Shown: piece by piece, positions 28,833 through 37,568 of the stretch | Layout of the letters: the number at the start of each line of letters is the position of its first letter | How positions within the stretch are numbered: the stretch's first letter is position 1 | Source of the DNA: Porphyromonas gingivicanis JCM 15907 | GTDB lineage: Bacteria; Bacteroidota; Bacteroidia; Bacteroidales; Porphyromonadaceae | Length of the DNA: 64,000 bases | Assembly (NCBI RefSeq): GCF_000614585.1 | Contig: NZ_BAKX01000002.1 | Location: 124,001 to 188,000, forward strand | Direction: 5' to 3' | Program-made: the position numbers and the translations under genes | The notes under the pieces: generated by a model | What the model saw: only the letters and a program-made list of their open reading frames with translations | Told to the model about the DNA's origin: nothing | Database searches by the model: none

Positions 28833-29737
28833 GTAGACTCTTGAAAAGTATTGTTTTCCTGTTTCTTTTGCTCCTGCCTTTCCTCAGTTCGGCACAAGAG
28901 TTAAAGGCAAAGGTGGCTATCAATACTGACCGATTAGGTACGGTAGATAAGCAACAGTTTGCCGAGCTGGAACGACAGCTCTCCGATATGCTCAACAATA
29001 CGCGTTGGACCAATGCCGTCTTTTCGCCCAATGAGCGCATCGAATGTAACTTTGCACTAAATCTCCTCTCTGTAGAGGATGAGTCAAAATATCAAGCGGA
29101 ACTTTATGTTACTGCCCAACGTCCTGTTTACAATGCTTCTTATCAATCACCTCTTTTGGTATATAGAGATAGAGATGTGAACTTTGAGTATCAATCGTTC
29201 GATGTGGTTGAATACAATAGCAATCAGATAAGTAGTAATCTGGTGGCTACGATGGTTTTCTACGCTTATTTTATTCTGGCACTTGATTTCGATAGCTTCT
29301 CGCTCCAAGGGGGTAATATAGCTCGTACCGAAATGCGTCAGTTAGTCAATAGTGCAGGTCAGACCAATGCCGATTGGAAGGGTTGGAAAGCCTATGAAAA
29401 CGACTATAACCGCTACGCCATAGCAGAGGCATTAAATGATCCTCGACAAGAACCTTTTAGAAAGTTTTGGTATGCGTATCATCGTAAAGGGTTGGATGAG
29501 TTGGTTGCCAACGTGCAACGAGGGCGCACTTCTCTCTTGGAGAGTCTCAAAGATTTAGAACTCTCTTGGCAGGGTAACTCCCTCTCGCCTTTACTTATGC
29601 TGGTATCCCAAACTAAGTTGCAAGAGATTGTACAGATTGCAAAAGAGGCTACTCCAGAGGAGAAGCAGGCAGCCTACAAACTGCTTTCAAAGATTTACCC
29701 TACCGAGGGCAATGTGCTTGATGCCCTTAAACGCTAA
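28829..29737 (+). CDS. DUF4835 family exported protein
   Basis: A 302-residue protein with a signal peptide ending near LSSAQE (residue 24). Segments such as PVYNASYQSPLLVYRDRDVNF and MVFYAYFILALDFDSFSLQGG are typical of the DUF4835 family, which in Bacteroidota lies between coaBC and recN as here. I have a faint recollection that members have been linked to type IX secretion as a PorD component, but the sequence cannot show that. It overlaps the end of coaBC by 4 bp, so it is co-transcribed. Confidence 0.88.
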   Translation: MSRLLKSIVFLFLLLLPFLSSAQELKAKVAINTDRLGTVDKQQFAELERQLSDMLNNTRWTNAVFSPNERIECNFALNLLSVEDESKYQAELYVTAQRPVYNASYQSPLLVYRDRDVNFEYQSFDVVEYNSNQISSNLVATMVFYAYFILALDFDSFSLQGGNIARTEMRQLVNSAGQTNADWKGWKAYENDYNRYAIAEALNDPRQEPFRKFWYAYHRKGLDELVANVQRGRTSLLESLKDLELSWQGNSLSPLLMLVSQTKLQEIVQIAKEATPEEKQAAYKLLSKIYPTEGNVLDALKR

Positions 29738-29763
29738 CCCCTCTTTTAAGAGTTACAGATGCT

Positions 29764-31431
29764 ATGCTTAGCCGATTGACCATCTCCAACTTCGTACTTA
29801 TAGACTATTTGTCTGTAGAGTTTTCCTCTGGATACACTTCCGTAACGGGAGAGACGGGGGCGGGTAAGAGCCTCTTTGTTGGTGCGCTTTCTCTTCTTTT
29901 AGGTAAGCGTGCCGAGAGTTCGATGATTAAACAGGGGGCTACGAAGTGTATCATAGAGGGAGAGTTCGCCACCATCCCACAGCAAGCGGAGCAGTGGTTG
30001 CAGGAAAACGACCTCCTCTTCGAGGGAGAGGAGTATTGCCTCCTAAGAAGAGAGCTTGCCACATCGGGCAGGGGGCGTTGTTTCATCAATGATACTCCCG
30101 TTTCGCTCACACAGTTGGCAGAGTTGGGGGCTATGTTGCTCGACATCCACTCACAGCATCAAAATTTAAGTCTTACGGGTTCTTCGTTTCAAATGCGTAT
30201 GGTAGACAAGATGTTGCCGAGCCTTGCGCCTTTTGAGGTCTATACCAACGCTTATGCCGAGTATAGGGGGGCGGAGAAAGCCTTGGCGCAACTCACCGAA
30301 GAGATACGACGAGGCAAGGAGGAATACGACTACAACCTTTTCAAATATAACGAGTTGAACGAGGCGCAACTGAAAGAAAATGAAGAGACAGAGCTTGCCG
30401 AACAGGAGGAGCAACTATCCCATGCCGACGAAATCAAAGCTGGTCTTTTCGAAACCCTTTCGCTCTTGGAGGGCGAGGGAGAGGGGGCTCTCTCTCTTTT
30501 GCTCCAAGCCGAGCGGGCGTTGCAGTCCGTGGCAACCAAGGTAAGTACCTTAGAGGAGTATGCCGAGCGGTTGCACTCTTGCCGTATTGAGCTCAATGAT
30601 GTGCGCACCGACTTGGGCAATCTTTCGGAGAGTGTAGAGTCCAATCCGTTACTGCTGGAGCAGGTAACGGACCGATTGGACTTGCTTAACACGCTCTTCC
30701 AAAAGTATCGAGTGCCGAGTAGTCAAGAGCTTATCACCCTTCGTGACCAACTCAAAGCTCTGTTGCAGCAGCACGAAGACCAAGATATGCTTCTTCAAGA
30801 GGCGGAGCAGCGCCTTGCCGAGGCACGACAATCTATGGACCAAGCTGCTGCCGTGCTTACCGAAATGCGTCGTACAGTAGCACAAAAAATTGCCGAACGT
30901 CTTACCGAAGACCTCCATCAATTAGAGATGCCTCATGCTTACATCGAAGTTGCCCTAACTCCTACCGATAGCCCTACGCCCATGGGATACGACCAAGTGA
31001 TCCTACTCTTTGGGGCTAATGGTGCGAAAGATATACGTCCGATTGGCGAGGTAGCCTCGGGTGGAGAGATAGCGCGCGTGATGCTGGCGGTAAAGGCTAT
31101 GCTGGCAGAGCGAGACCAACTACCTACCCTGCTTTTTGACGAGATAGATACGGGCGTTTCGGGCCGTGTGGCAGACAAAATGGGTAAGATACTCCAGAGC
31201 ATGGGGCACTACCTTCAGGTCATTGCTATTACCCACTTGCCACAGATGGCAGCACGCAGTGGGGCGCAGATGTGTATTGCCAAGCGGTACGATGAGCAGC
31301 AGATGGCGCACACCGAACTAACCCTGCTCGATGCACAGCAACGAGAGGACGAAATAGCACGCCTTATCAGCGGAGACACTATAACAGAGGCTGCGAGAGC
31401 TGCCGCGAGAGAACTTTTGAACAATGATTAA
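29764..31431 (+). CDS. recN: DNA repair protein RecN
   Basis: A 555-residue SMC-like ATPase for double-strand break repair. The Walker A motif is GETGAGKSLF (about residue 30), the signature is ASGGEIARVMLA, and Walker B is LLFDEIDTGVSG. Long heptad-rich segments (about 150-350, many Glu, Gln and Leu) form the coiled-coil arms. The length is normal. Its last 8 bp overlap the start of the rlmB-like gene. Confidence 0.97.
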   Translation: MLSRLTISNFVLIDYLSVEFSSGYTSVTGETGAGKSLFVGALSLLLGKRAESSMIKQGATKCIIEGEFATIPQQAEQWLQENDLLFEGEEYCLLRRELATSGRGRCFINDTPVSLTQLAELGAMLLDIHSQHQNLSLTGSSFQMRMVDKMLPSLAPFEVYTNAYAEYRGAEKALAQLTEEIRRGKEEYDYNLFKYNELNEAQLKENEETELAEQEEQLSHADEIKAGLFETLSLLEGEGEGALSLLLQAERALQSVATKVSTLEEYAERLHSCRIELNDVRTDLGNLSESVESNPLLLEQVTDRLDLLNTLFQKYRVPSSQELITLRDQLKALLQQHEDQDMLLQEAEQRLAEARQSMDQAAAVLTEMRRTVAQKIAERLTEDLHQLEMPHAYIEVALTPTDSPTPMGYDQVILLFGANGAKDIRPIGEVASGGEIARVMLAVKAMLAERDQLPTLLFDEIDTGVSGRVADKMGKILQSMGHYLQVIAITHLPQMAARSGAQMCIAKRYDEQQMAHTELTLLDAQQREDEIARLISGDTITEAARAAARELLNND

Positions 31432-32185
31432 AGAGAAGATTATATTTGGCATACACTCCGTACAGGAGGCACTCGATGCAGGGCAAGAAATTGATAAAAT
31501 CTACCTCCGTCGGGGTATTGTTTCCGAGGAGATACGTACCATTAAAAGCGCAGCACGTAGGCTACGCATCCCCGTTATGGAAGTGCCTCAAGAGCGTCTG
31601 AATCGCTTCACAAGAGGGGCACATCAGGGGTGTGTAGCTGTTATGGCACAGGTTTCCTATACGAGATTAGAGATGCTTGTCCCTCATTTGTATGAAGAGG
31701 GGTTTGAGCCTCTTATTGTGGTACTGGATGGTATTACCGATACTCGTAATTTTGGTGCAATAGCTCGCTCTGCAGAGTGTGCTGGGGCGCATGCGCTGGT
31801 GATACCTGAGCGAGGGAGTGTGTCGGTTACAGCCGATGCGGTCAATGCTTCGGCAGGTGCTTTGATGCGCATACCCGTGTGCCGAGTGCCTTCTATTGTG
31901 GGGGCGGTGGGCTATCTGAAAGATAGCGGATTGAGTGTAGTAGTTGCCAACGAAAAGGCTTCGCAACGCTACTACGAAACAAACCTCACAGGACCGTTGG
32001 CACTTGTCTTGGGTAACGAACATGAGGGAGTAAGTGAGCAAGTGGCTCGCTTGTCTTCGATACAAGTAGCAATCCCTCAGAGGGGTACTATTGGTTCGCT
32101 AAACGTTTCCGTAGCAGGGGGCATACTGCTCTTCGAGGTGCTACGCCAGCAAGAGTTAAGAGATAAGAACGAATATCGTTATTAA
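31424..32185 (+). CDS. rlmB: 23S rRNA 2'-O-methyltransferase of the SpoU/TrmH family
   Basis: A 253-residue protein with the N-terminal substrate-binding domain (FGIHSVQEALDAGQEIDKIYL) and a SPOUT methyltransferase domain. The SpoU motifs are DGITDTRNFGAIARSAE, LVLGNEHEGVS and IPQRGTIGSLNVSVAGGILLFE. It uses S-adenosylmethionine to methylate a ribose, in RlmB at G2251 of 23S rRNA. TrmH-family specificity cannot be read off with certainty, but the N-terminal domain favours RlmB. It overlaps recN by 8 bp. Confidence 0.9.
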   Translation: MIKEKIIFGIHSVQEALDAGQEIDKIYLRRGIVSEEIRTIKSAARRLRIPVMEVPQERLNRFTRGAHQGCVAVMAQVSYTRLEMLVPHLYEEGFEPLIVVLDGITDTRNFGAIARSAECAGAHALVIPERGSVSVTADAVNASAGALMRIPVCRVPSIVGAVGYLKDSGLSVVVANEKASQRYYETNLTGPLALVLGNEHEGVSEQVARLSSIQVAIPQRGTIGSLNVSVAGGILLFEVLRQQELRDKNEYRY

Positions 32186-32196
32186 TATTTTGTTTT

Positions 32197-32574
32197 ATGA
32201 AAAAAGTAATCAATACTTCCAACGCTCCTGCAGCGATTGGACCTTACAGCCAAGCCATCGAATTTGACGGCATGCTCATCACAAGTGGTCAGCTCGGATT
32301 AGACCCTGCTACGGGTAATTTTGTAGAGGGCGGTGTAGCTGAGCAAACTGAGCAAGTATTCCGCAACCTCAAAGCTATTCTCAGCGAAGCGGGTTACACG
32401 ATGGATAACATCATCAAAACGACTTGCTTCCTTGCTGATATGGGCGACTTTGCAGCCATGAATGCTGTGTACGAAAAGCACTTCACTGGCACGTTCCCCG
32501 CTCGTTCTGCCGTAGCAGTTAAAACGCTCCCTAAGAACGGATTGGTAGAAATAGAAGTAATCTGCCGTAAGTAA
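32197..32574 (+). CDS. ridA: RidA family enamine/imine deaminase
   Basis: An intact 125-residue protein that hydrolyses reactive 2-aminoacrylate-type enamines and imines formed by PLP enzymes. Family landmarks are APAAIGPYSQAI, TSGQLGLDP, the conserved TTCFLADMGDFAAMNAVY, and FPARSAVAVKTLPKNGLVEIEVIC. The catalytic-site Arg is in PARSAV. It lies 11 bp after rlmB and is the last gene before a strong terminator. Confidence 0.96.
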   Translation: MKKVINTSNAPAAIGPYSQAIEFDGMLITSGQLGLDPATGNFVEGGVAEQTEQVFRNLKAILSEAGYTMDNIIKTTCFLADMGDFAAMNAVYEKHFTGTFPARSAVAVKTLPKNGLVEIEVICRK

Positions 32575-32647
32575 TTCGAGATCGTTGCTCGAATTAGTTG
32601 TATAGCCATTGGTGGCTACGATTTGTCTCCAGTACGGCTCACCTCCC

Positions 32648-32685
32648 TCCCGAGAGAAGCATTTGCCTTCTCTCGGGATTTTTTT
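32648..32685 (+). terminator. Terminator of the dnaN-ridA operon
   Basis: TCCCGAGAGAAG (32648-32659) pairs with CTTCTCTCGGGA (32667-32678), followed by T7. Confidence 0.95.
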
Positions 32686-32717
32686 GCTTTTGGGAAACTG
32701 AGAGCTATTGAAAGCAA

Positions 32718-32742
32718 GGAGGGTAGAACTTCGATACCCTCC
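32718..32742 (-). terminator. Hairpin between convergent genes
   Basis: GGAGGGTA (32718-32725) pairs with TACCCTCC (32735-32742). It lies downstream of the minus-strand lipoprotein gene. The T-run is weak on that strand. Confidence 0.55.
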
Positions 32743-32874
32743 TCAAAAAGAGTATAGCTCCGAGACCCTGAGATGCTATAACCTTGTAGTTGTATGTTTT
32801 TTTATCGCAGTTCAGTAAAATGAAGTTCAAACGGCTAAAAAGACTGATGAAAATTAGTGCTACTTTTTTGTAGA

Positions 32875-33549
32875 TTAACTCTTCTTGCTGGTTATCAATA
32901 GAGTAGTGCACAAAGAGTTGTCTTTTAACTTGCTTTTCCCTATATAACCTGTAACAGTAATTGTTTGATTGAGTTCTTTTTCCAAAGAAAATCGGATGTT
33001 GTAGTGCCCTTTCTCTGGTCTGTACAGTAGTTCTTTGTTTCCTTTAACCTCCTGGAGATTTTTACTATCGTCTAATATCCAATACAGCTCTGTCTTTGTC
33101 TGAATAGCTAAGTAGAAACGTTTGTCCTGTGGCTGTTGTAGAAGCTGTAAAGTACCTTGTAATTCCTGAGAAGGTACGCTCTGACAGGAGGTTACGTTTA
33201 GCACCTTGTACTTTCTTCCGTTTTTATTCGTTAGAGTTTTTGCTTCTCCTTGTATGATCATAGTGTCCAAAGAAGCCAGTGATTTTCCTTTCAAAGTGTT
33301 GCTTATGGGCTTTCCTTTTTCTTGTTGTAATAATTGCCAATTTTCTGCTAAAAAGTAATCTTGGATGGTAGGTGTAATAAATACATTACCAGGGAGATAT
33401 TTTTGATTCCAATAATACTCTGGCATTTTTTCTTTTTGAAAGATAACATCTCGAAAAGATTTGACTTCAATAGCTTCCTTTTTAGTACATGATGTAGACA
33501 TGACTAATAGGAAAGAGAGGAATAATACAGATAGCTGCTTTGTTTTCAT
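32875..33549 (-). CDS. Putative lipoprotein of unknown function
   Basis: From ATG 33549 the protein has 224 residues with the lipobox MSTSC (Cys21). The frame extends 18 codons upstream, but those precede a normal lipoprotein signal and are not used. No domain is recognised. The mature part is beta-rich with many Lys and Gln, including KTELYWILDD and TGYIGKSKLKDNS, the latter suggestive of an OB-fold strand. A -7-like element (minus TATTTTTG, 33590-33597) lies about 40 bp upstream. It stands alone, converging on the dnaN operon. Confidence 0.75.
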   Translation of the reverse strand: MKTKQLSVLFLSFLLVMSTSCTKKEAIEVKSFRDVIFQKEKMPEYYWNQKYLPGNVFITPTIQDYFLAENWQLLQQEKGKPISNTLKGKSLASLDTMIIQGEAKTLTNKNGRKYKVLNVTSCQSVPSQELQGTLQLLQQPQDKRFYLAIQTKTELYWILDDSKNLQEVKGNKELLYRPEKGHYNIRFSLEKELNQTITVTGYIGKSKLKDNSLCTTLLITSKKS

Positions 33550-33858
33550 ATCTAACTTTGGTTGGTAATCGTAACTATTTACGATGTTACAAAAATATAT
33601 CAATGTGATTGATTAAAATGAATAATTATTTATGATGTGCAGACTTGGAAAGAGGTATTAGTTCTCCCCTTTTTTAATACTCTTTTGTGGAGTTTGTATG
33701 ATAGGTTTTATTTAATATTTATTGTATTTTTGTCTCATTGGCATATGAGTTTATAACCAAAGAGACCCTGTGATAGTCTTCCGACCTCATATAGTATGGA
33801 AAAGAAGTCCTTGCACTCTCTTGCCCATAGGTTCTATTAGAAGTTTCACTGAAATACA

Positions 33859-35802
33859 ATGAAAAAGATGAGAAAAACTGTATTGTTATTCTCCGTATTG
33901 CTACTCTCTTTGCAGCTACTTACTGCTCAGAGTTACGGTAGAATATTCCAACCTGGTAGCGAGGGGCCCGTATTTGATTACAGCATAGTGCAGGGCGAAC
34001 CCAAAGAGTATTACGATGCGGGTGGTCCCGACAAGGGGATGCGCAACAACTATGCCTATACGATGCTCCAACTGAAGCCCACAAATGCCAATTCGCACAT
34101 TACTATCGTTTTTGAAGAGATGGAGTTGGACTCATTCGACGAGATGCGGATTTACTCAGGTATAGTGGTACTTAACAACGAAATGGATGAAGATGGCGAG
34201 TATAGGTATGGCTGGCCCAAGGGACTGACTCCCACGTTCCAAACCAAGGGAACGCCTGCTAAGCAGAAGTTTGCCGTTTCTTCTACCGCTCCCGATGGGG
34301 CACTCTCGGTCGCTTTTTTCTGTGCTTCTGCTATGAAGGGATGGAAGGGGATGATTTATTGTGTCAAGAATGGCGACCCCGAACCTCTGCCCGATGATGA
34401 AACCCCAGCCAATATAGTACTCAAAATGACCGATGATTTGGGGGTGGATGAAGATGGTTACGAGATAGACGAAGCCACTGTACAGATGCACTTAGGGGCA
34501 CAGAAAGAGGGGACTGCTATCCAGATTGATTGGGGTAGTGGCGAAAAGATAGACTACACCATCGGCTCCAAAGAGCCCGTTAGTATCAGCCAAACGATAG
34601 ATAAGGGGGCTGTTGTTAAGATTTATGGCGAACTCACCCTCTTGGATATTACGAACAATCCCTTTGTAGAGGCGCATTTCGACAAGAACGATGCCCTAAA
34701 GGTGCTCCGCTTGGCGCAGAACAAAATCAGCCGCCTCAACCTCGATAAGCTCACCAACCTACGAGAGTTGTGGATTACCGACAATAAGCTCACCAGTATT
34801 GATATTAGCCATTTGGCAAATTTGGAAGAGTTCTATGGCGGTTGGAACGCGTACACCGAACTGCGCACGGCGATGAATCCGAAACTTACCGTGCTAACTT
34901 GCTACAATACGAGTATTACCGCATTGGATTTGAGTCAGAACCAATTGCTCGAAATCCTCACCGCAGGGGGCAATAACTACACTACTCCGCTCGATTTGAG
35001 TCATACTCCAGCCCTCAAATCGCTCGACTTGGAGGGCGCATCCTTGACCTCCATTGATGTAACTATGCTACCTAATCTCAAGAAACTCAATCTCCAGAGT
35101 AACAAACTCTCGACTTTGGATATTGCATCGAATAAAGCGTTGAGATATTTAGATCTTAGAGGCAATCCTTTCGATGCCTGCACGCTGAACGATATATGCT
35201 ATCTTTTGCCCAAAGCCACCGAGGCAGATGAGGCTAAACTCTTCATTAATAAGACGACAGGTGGAGCCACGGCACAGACCGCTATGCTCAAAGAGAAGGC
35301 TTGGAAGAGCGACATCGAGGGCGATGGCACGGGCTGTAATACGATACGTTTGCTCTGTTTGCCTGCCCAGCATGGTACTTTTGCCACTCTTGTAGAGGGT
35401 AAAGCAGTTGCCTCTTGGACACCTATCCAAAAGGGAGCCGACGTAACCATTTCTGCCACCCCCGAAGATAAGTATATGCTCAAAAAGATTGTCGTAGAGG
35501 GCAAGGAGATAACGGGCAATACTTTTAAGGCGGAGCAATATGCCATGGTAGAGGTGCTCTTTGTACTGATAGATGCCATTGACGATGCCCGTAGAGAGGG
35601 CGTTGCCGTTCGTTGTACCGAAACGAGCCTCTATGTAGAGGGACTCGAAGCCGAGGCTCCCTACCAAGTGTACGATGCTAAGGGGGGCTTGCTCGTAGAG
35701 GGACGTGCCGATGCTCAAGGAACTGCGGAGGTAACAATGGAGCGTGGTGCTGGTTTGTGGCTCATTCGCCAAGGCACTACTACGGTAAAGGTTATCCGCT
35801 AA
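33859..35802 (+). CDS. CUB-like and leucine-rich-repeat surface protein with T9SS sorting domain
   Basis: A 647-residue protein with a signal peptide ending near LLTAQS (residue 25). Residues about 30-175 look like a CUB-type jellyroll (MLQLKPTNANSHITIVFEEMELDSFDEMRIYSG in outline, then SVAFFCAS). A strand-rich cap follows (about 185-270), then LRRs (about 275-440) with LDLSQN- and LNLQSNKLSTLDI-type units. A closing helix (KAWKSDIEGDG) is related to that of the other LRR genes. The C-terminus (VYDAKGGLLVEG to LWLIRQGTTTVKVIR) is a T9SS sorting domain. It should be surface exposed; its ligand is unknown. It lies between convergent terminators, so it is transcribed alone. Confidence 0.85.
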   Translation: MKKMRKTVLLFSVLLLSLQLLTAQSYGRIFQPGSEGPVFDYSIVQGEPKEYYDAGGPDKGMRNNYAYTMLQLKPTNANSHITIVFEEMELDSFDEMRIYSGIVVLNNEMDEDGEYRYGWPKGLTPTFQTKGTPAKQKFAVSSTAPDGALSVAFFCASAMKGWKGMIYCVKNGDPEPLPDDETPANIVLKMTDDLGVDEDGYEIDEATVQMHLGAQKEGTAIQIDWGSGEKIDYTIGSKEPVSISQTIDKGAVVKIYGELTLLDITNNPFVEAHFDKNDALKVLRLAQNKISRLNLDKLTNLRELWITDNKLTSIDISHLANLEEFYGGWNAYTELRTAMNPKLTVLTCYNTSITALDLSQNQLLEILTAGGNNYTTPLDLSHTPALKSLDLEGASLTSIDVTMLPNLKKLNLQSNKLSTLDIASNKALRYLDLRGNPFDACTLNDICYLLPKATEADEAKLFINKTTGGATAQTAMLKEKAWKSDIEGDGTGCNTIRLLCLPAQHGTFATLVEGKAVASWTPIQKGADVTISATPEDKYMLKKIVVEGKEITGNTFKAEQYAMVEVLFVLIDAIDDARREGVAVRCTETSLYVEGLEAEAPYQVYDAKGGLLVEGRADAQGTAEVTMERGAGLWLIRQGTTTVKVIR

Positions 35803-35896
35803 CGAGCCTCGGTCTCCACTCTTTCCGAGTCCCCTTGGTGATTACTAAGAGGCTCTCGTGATAGGCGCAGGCTAACCACTCGATACACTGAATTAA

Positions 35897-35946
35897 AAAA
35901 GGTCTAATGATTTTCATCGAAACCATTAGACCTTTTGCTTGTAACC
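35897..35946. terminator. Bidirectional terminator between convergent T9SS genes
   Basis: AAAAGGTCTAATG (35897-35909) pairs with CATTAGACCTTTT (35934-35946). It serves the plus-strand LRR gene and the minus-strand operon ending at 36049. Confidence 0.92.
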
Positions 35947-36048
35947 TACGTACCTTTGGAAAGTTTGTACGGGGGTTCGATTGGTGTCTAAAATAGGCTA
36001 ACCAATCAGATCACGATTAGTAGCATTGGACTTGCTACAGCAATCGCT

Positions 36049-37551
36049 CTATCGGACAATCAGCTTTTTAGTGGCTGTTGTTCCATTTACAAGTACTACT
36101 TTCACGAAGTAGTTGCCTGCCGAAGGGGTTTTTATCTGTAGAGTAGCTTCGTCGAGGCTCTTACCACTCGTTAGCAGTTTGCCCTCCATCGAGTAAAGCG
36201 ATGCTTCGGTAATGGCATCCGATGCCGTTATAAAAAGGTTACTTCCCTCTTGGTGTATCGTAAGGTGCGCCTCTTCGGTAGCTATGATAGGAGCTTGGAT
36301 AGCCATAGGATCTTTGGCAATGCTTATGCGCCCGAAGTAGGGGACTACGTCTTTGTTGATTTTGTTGAATAGTCCCGACACATAGAGCCATCCGTTAATG
36401 GGATCGGCATATAAGAAAGTGGCGGTGCGGTCGGGTTTTGTATCTAATTTGAAACCATCGGTTATCTCGCTTCCCTTACTATCGAAGGAGTGGATAAAAG
36501 AGGTTTGAGGAGCTGTAACATCTCCCCCTGCAACGAATATCCAATCCATATAGCGAAGGGCGTAGTAGGCTGCCCATGTGATGTTGTTATCGTCTCCTGA
36601 GAAATTAAAAGGCTTGTACTCTTCTACTACATTGCCCTGCCTGTCGATGACACAGGTGAGAAAACGCTCTTGCTCATTGACCTTTACAAAGTCGCCCGCT
36701 ACGAGATAGTGTCCTGTATCGTAGGGAGTTATACTTTTTACAGTACAACCTCCGTCTTCGCTATCCTTAAATTCGGGTGATTGAAATTCGGGATCGAGAC
36801 TGCCGTCGGGCAAGAAGCGTACCACTCTATCGCACCCTATAATGCCTCCATAGCGAGAGAAACTCCCCGTAATAAAGAAACTTCCGTCATGGTCCATATA
36901 AGCCCCCAATATGCTGGGGTCGGTCTTAAAGTTCACTTTATCGACAGGTTGATAGCTACCATCGTGCTGCCCATCTGCCGAGAAGCGCGCCACAAAGGGG
37001 GCAAATATATCGTTCACTTTGTTGAAGCCTCCTACTACGTAGATCTGTCCTGAGGGGTGAATGAAAATCTTGCTTACAGAGGGGGTGTAGTTGGCGTGAA
37101 AGCCATCGAGAGTAAACGTATTGTTATTATTGAACGTTGGGTCTAATGAGCCATCGGGCATTAGGCGTACAAGCATCCCTACGGGTTGGTCGTTGTACTT
37201 GCTAAAGCGACCCGATACGAGATATTTGCCCTCTGGGGTGCGGAGTATGGAGTAGACACTATTGTCGAAACCTATGCCTCCTGTGTTGAAGCTCTTGTCG
37301 GGATTGCCGTTAGAGTTTAGGCGTATAATGTTGCCCATATATACCGCATCTTCATCGTTGTATCCAGCATTAGCAAAGCTACCTCCTACCATGATGGTTC
37401 CGTCCGAATTGGGAAGTACGACAAAGACATTGCCGTCCAGCGTGGGGCGAAAAGACTTATCCAACGCTCCGTGAGCTATCTCTTGAGCTTGGCTGTTGAG
37501 GCTTAGTAAGGTTGCTATACAGGCAACCATAATTAGATACACTTTTTTCAT
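36049..37551 (-). CDS. Delta-60 repeat beta-propeller-like protein with T9SS sorting domain
   Basis: A 500-residue protein with a signal peptide ending near NSQAQE (residue 23). Residues about 28-415 contain several delta-60 (DUF5122) repeats, recognisable by units such as LDKSFRPTLDG, IMVGGSFANAG, IIRLNSNGNPDKSFN and VVRFLPDGSLDPEF. Such repeats are expected to build a beta-propeller. The C-terminus (SLYSMEGKLLTSG to GNYFVKVVLVNG...KKLIVR) is a T9SS sorting domain. It is the last gene of a three-gene minus-strand operon, 17 bp after the gene at 37569-39386, so the products probably work together at the cell surface. The function is unknown. Confidence 0.85.
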   Translation of the reverse strand: MKKVYLIMVACIATLLSLNSQAQEIAHGALDKSFRPTLDGNVFVVLPNSDGTIMVGGSFANAGYNDEDAVYMGNIIRLNSNGNPDKSFNTGGIGFDNSVYSILRTPEGKYLVSGRFSKYNDQPVGMLVRLMPDGSLDPTFNNNNTFTLDGFHANYTPSVSKIFIHPSGQIYVVGGFNKVNDIFAPFVARFSADGQHDGSYQPVDKVNFKTDPSILGAYMDHDGSFFITGSFSRYGGIIGCDRVVRFLPDGSLDPEFQSPEFKDSEDGGCTVKSITPYDTGHYLVAGDFVKVNEQERFLTCVIDRQGNVVEEYKPFNFSGDDNNITWAAYYALRYMDWIFVAGGDVTAPQTSFIHSFDSKGSEITDGFKLDTKPDRTATFLYADPINGWLYVSGLFNKINKDVVPYFGRISIAKDPMAIQAPIIATEEAHLTIHQEGSNLFITASDAITEASLYSMEGKLLTSGKSLDEATLQIKTPSAGNYFVKVVLVNGTTATKKLIVR

Positions 37552-37568
37552 GTTGAGAATCTCAAAGG

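Noticed and set aside
35941-36010. tRNA-like TTCGA box (GGGGGTTCGATTGG)
   Set aside because: No acceptor stem, anticodon arm or D arm could be built around it.
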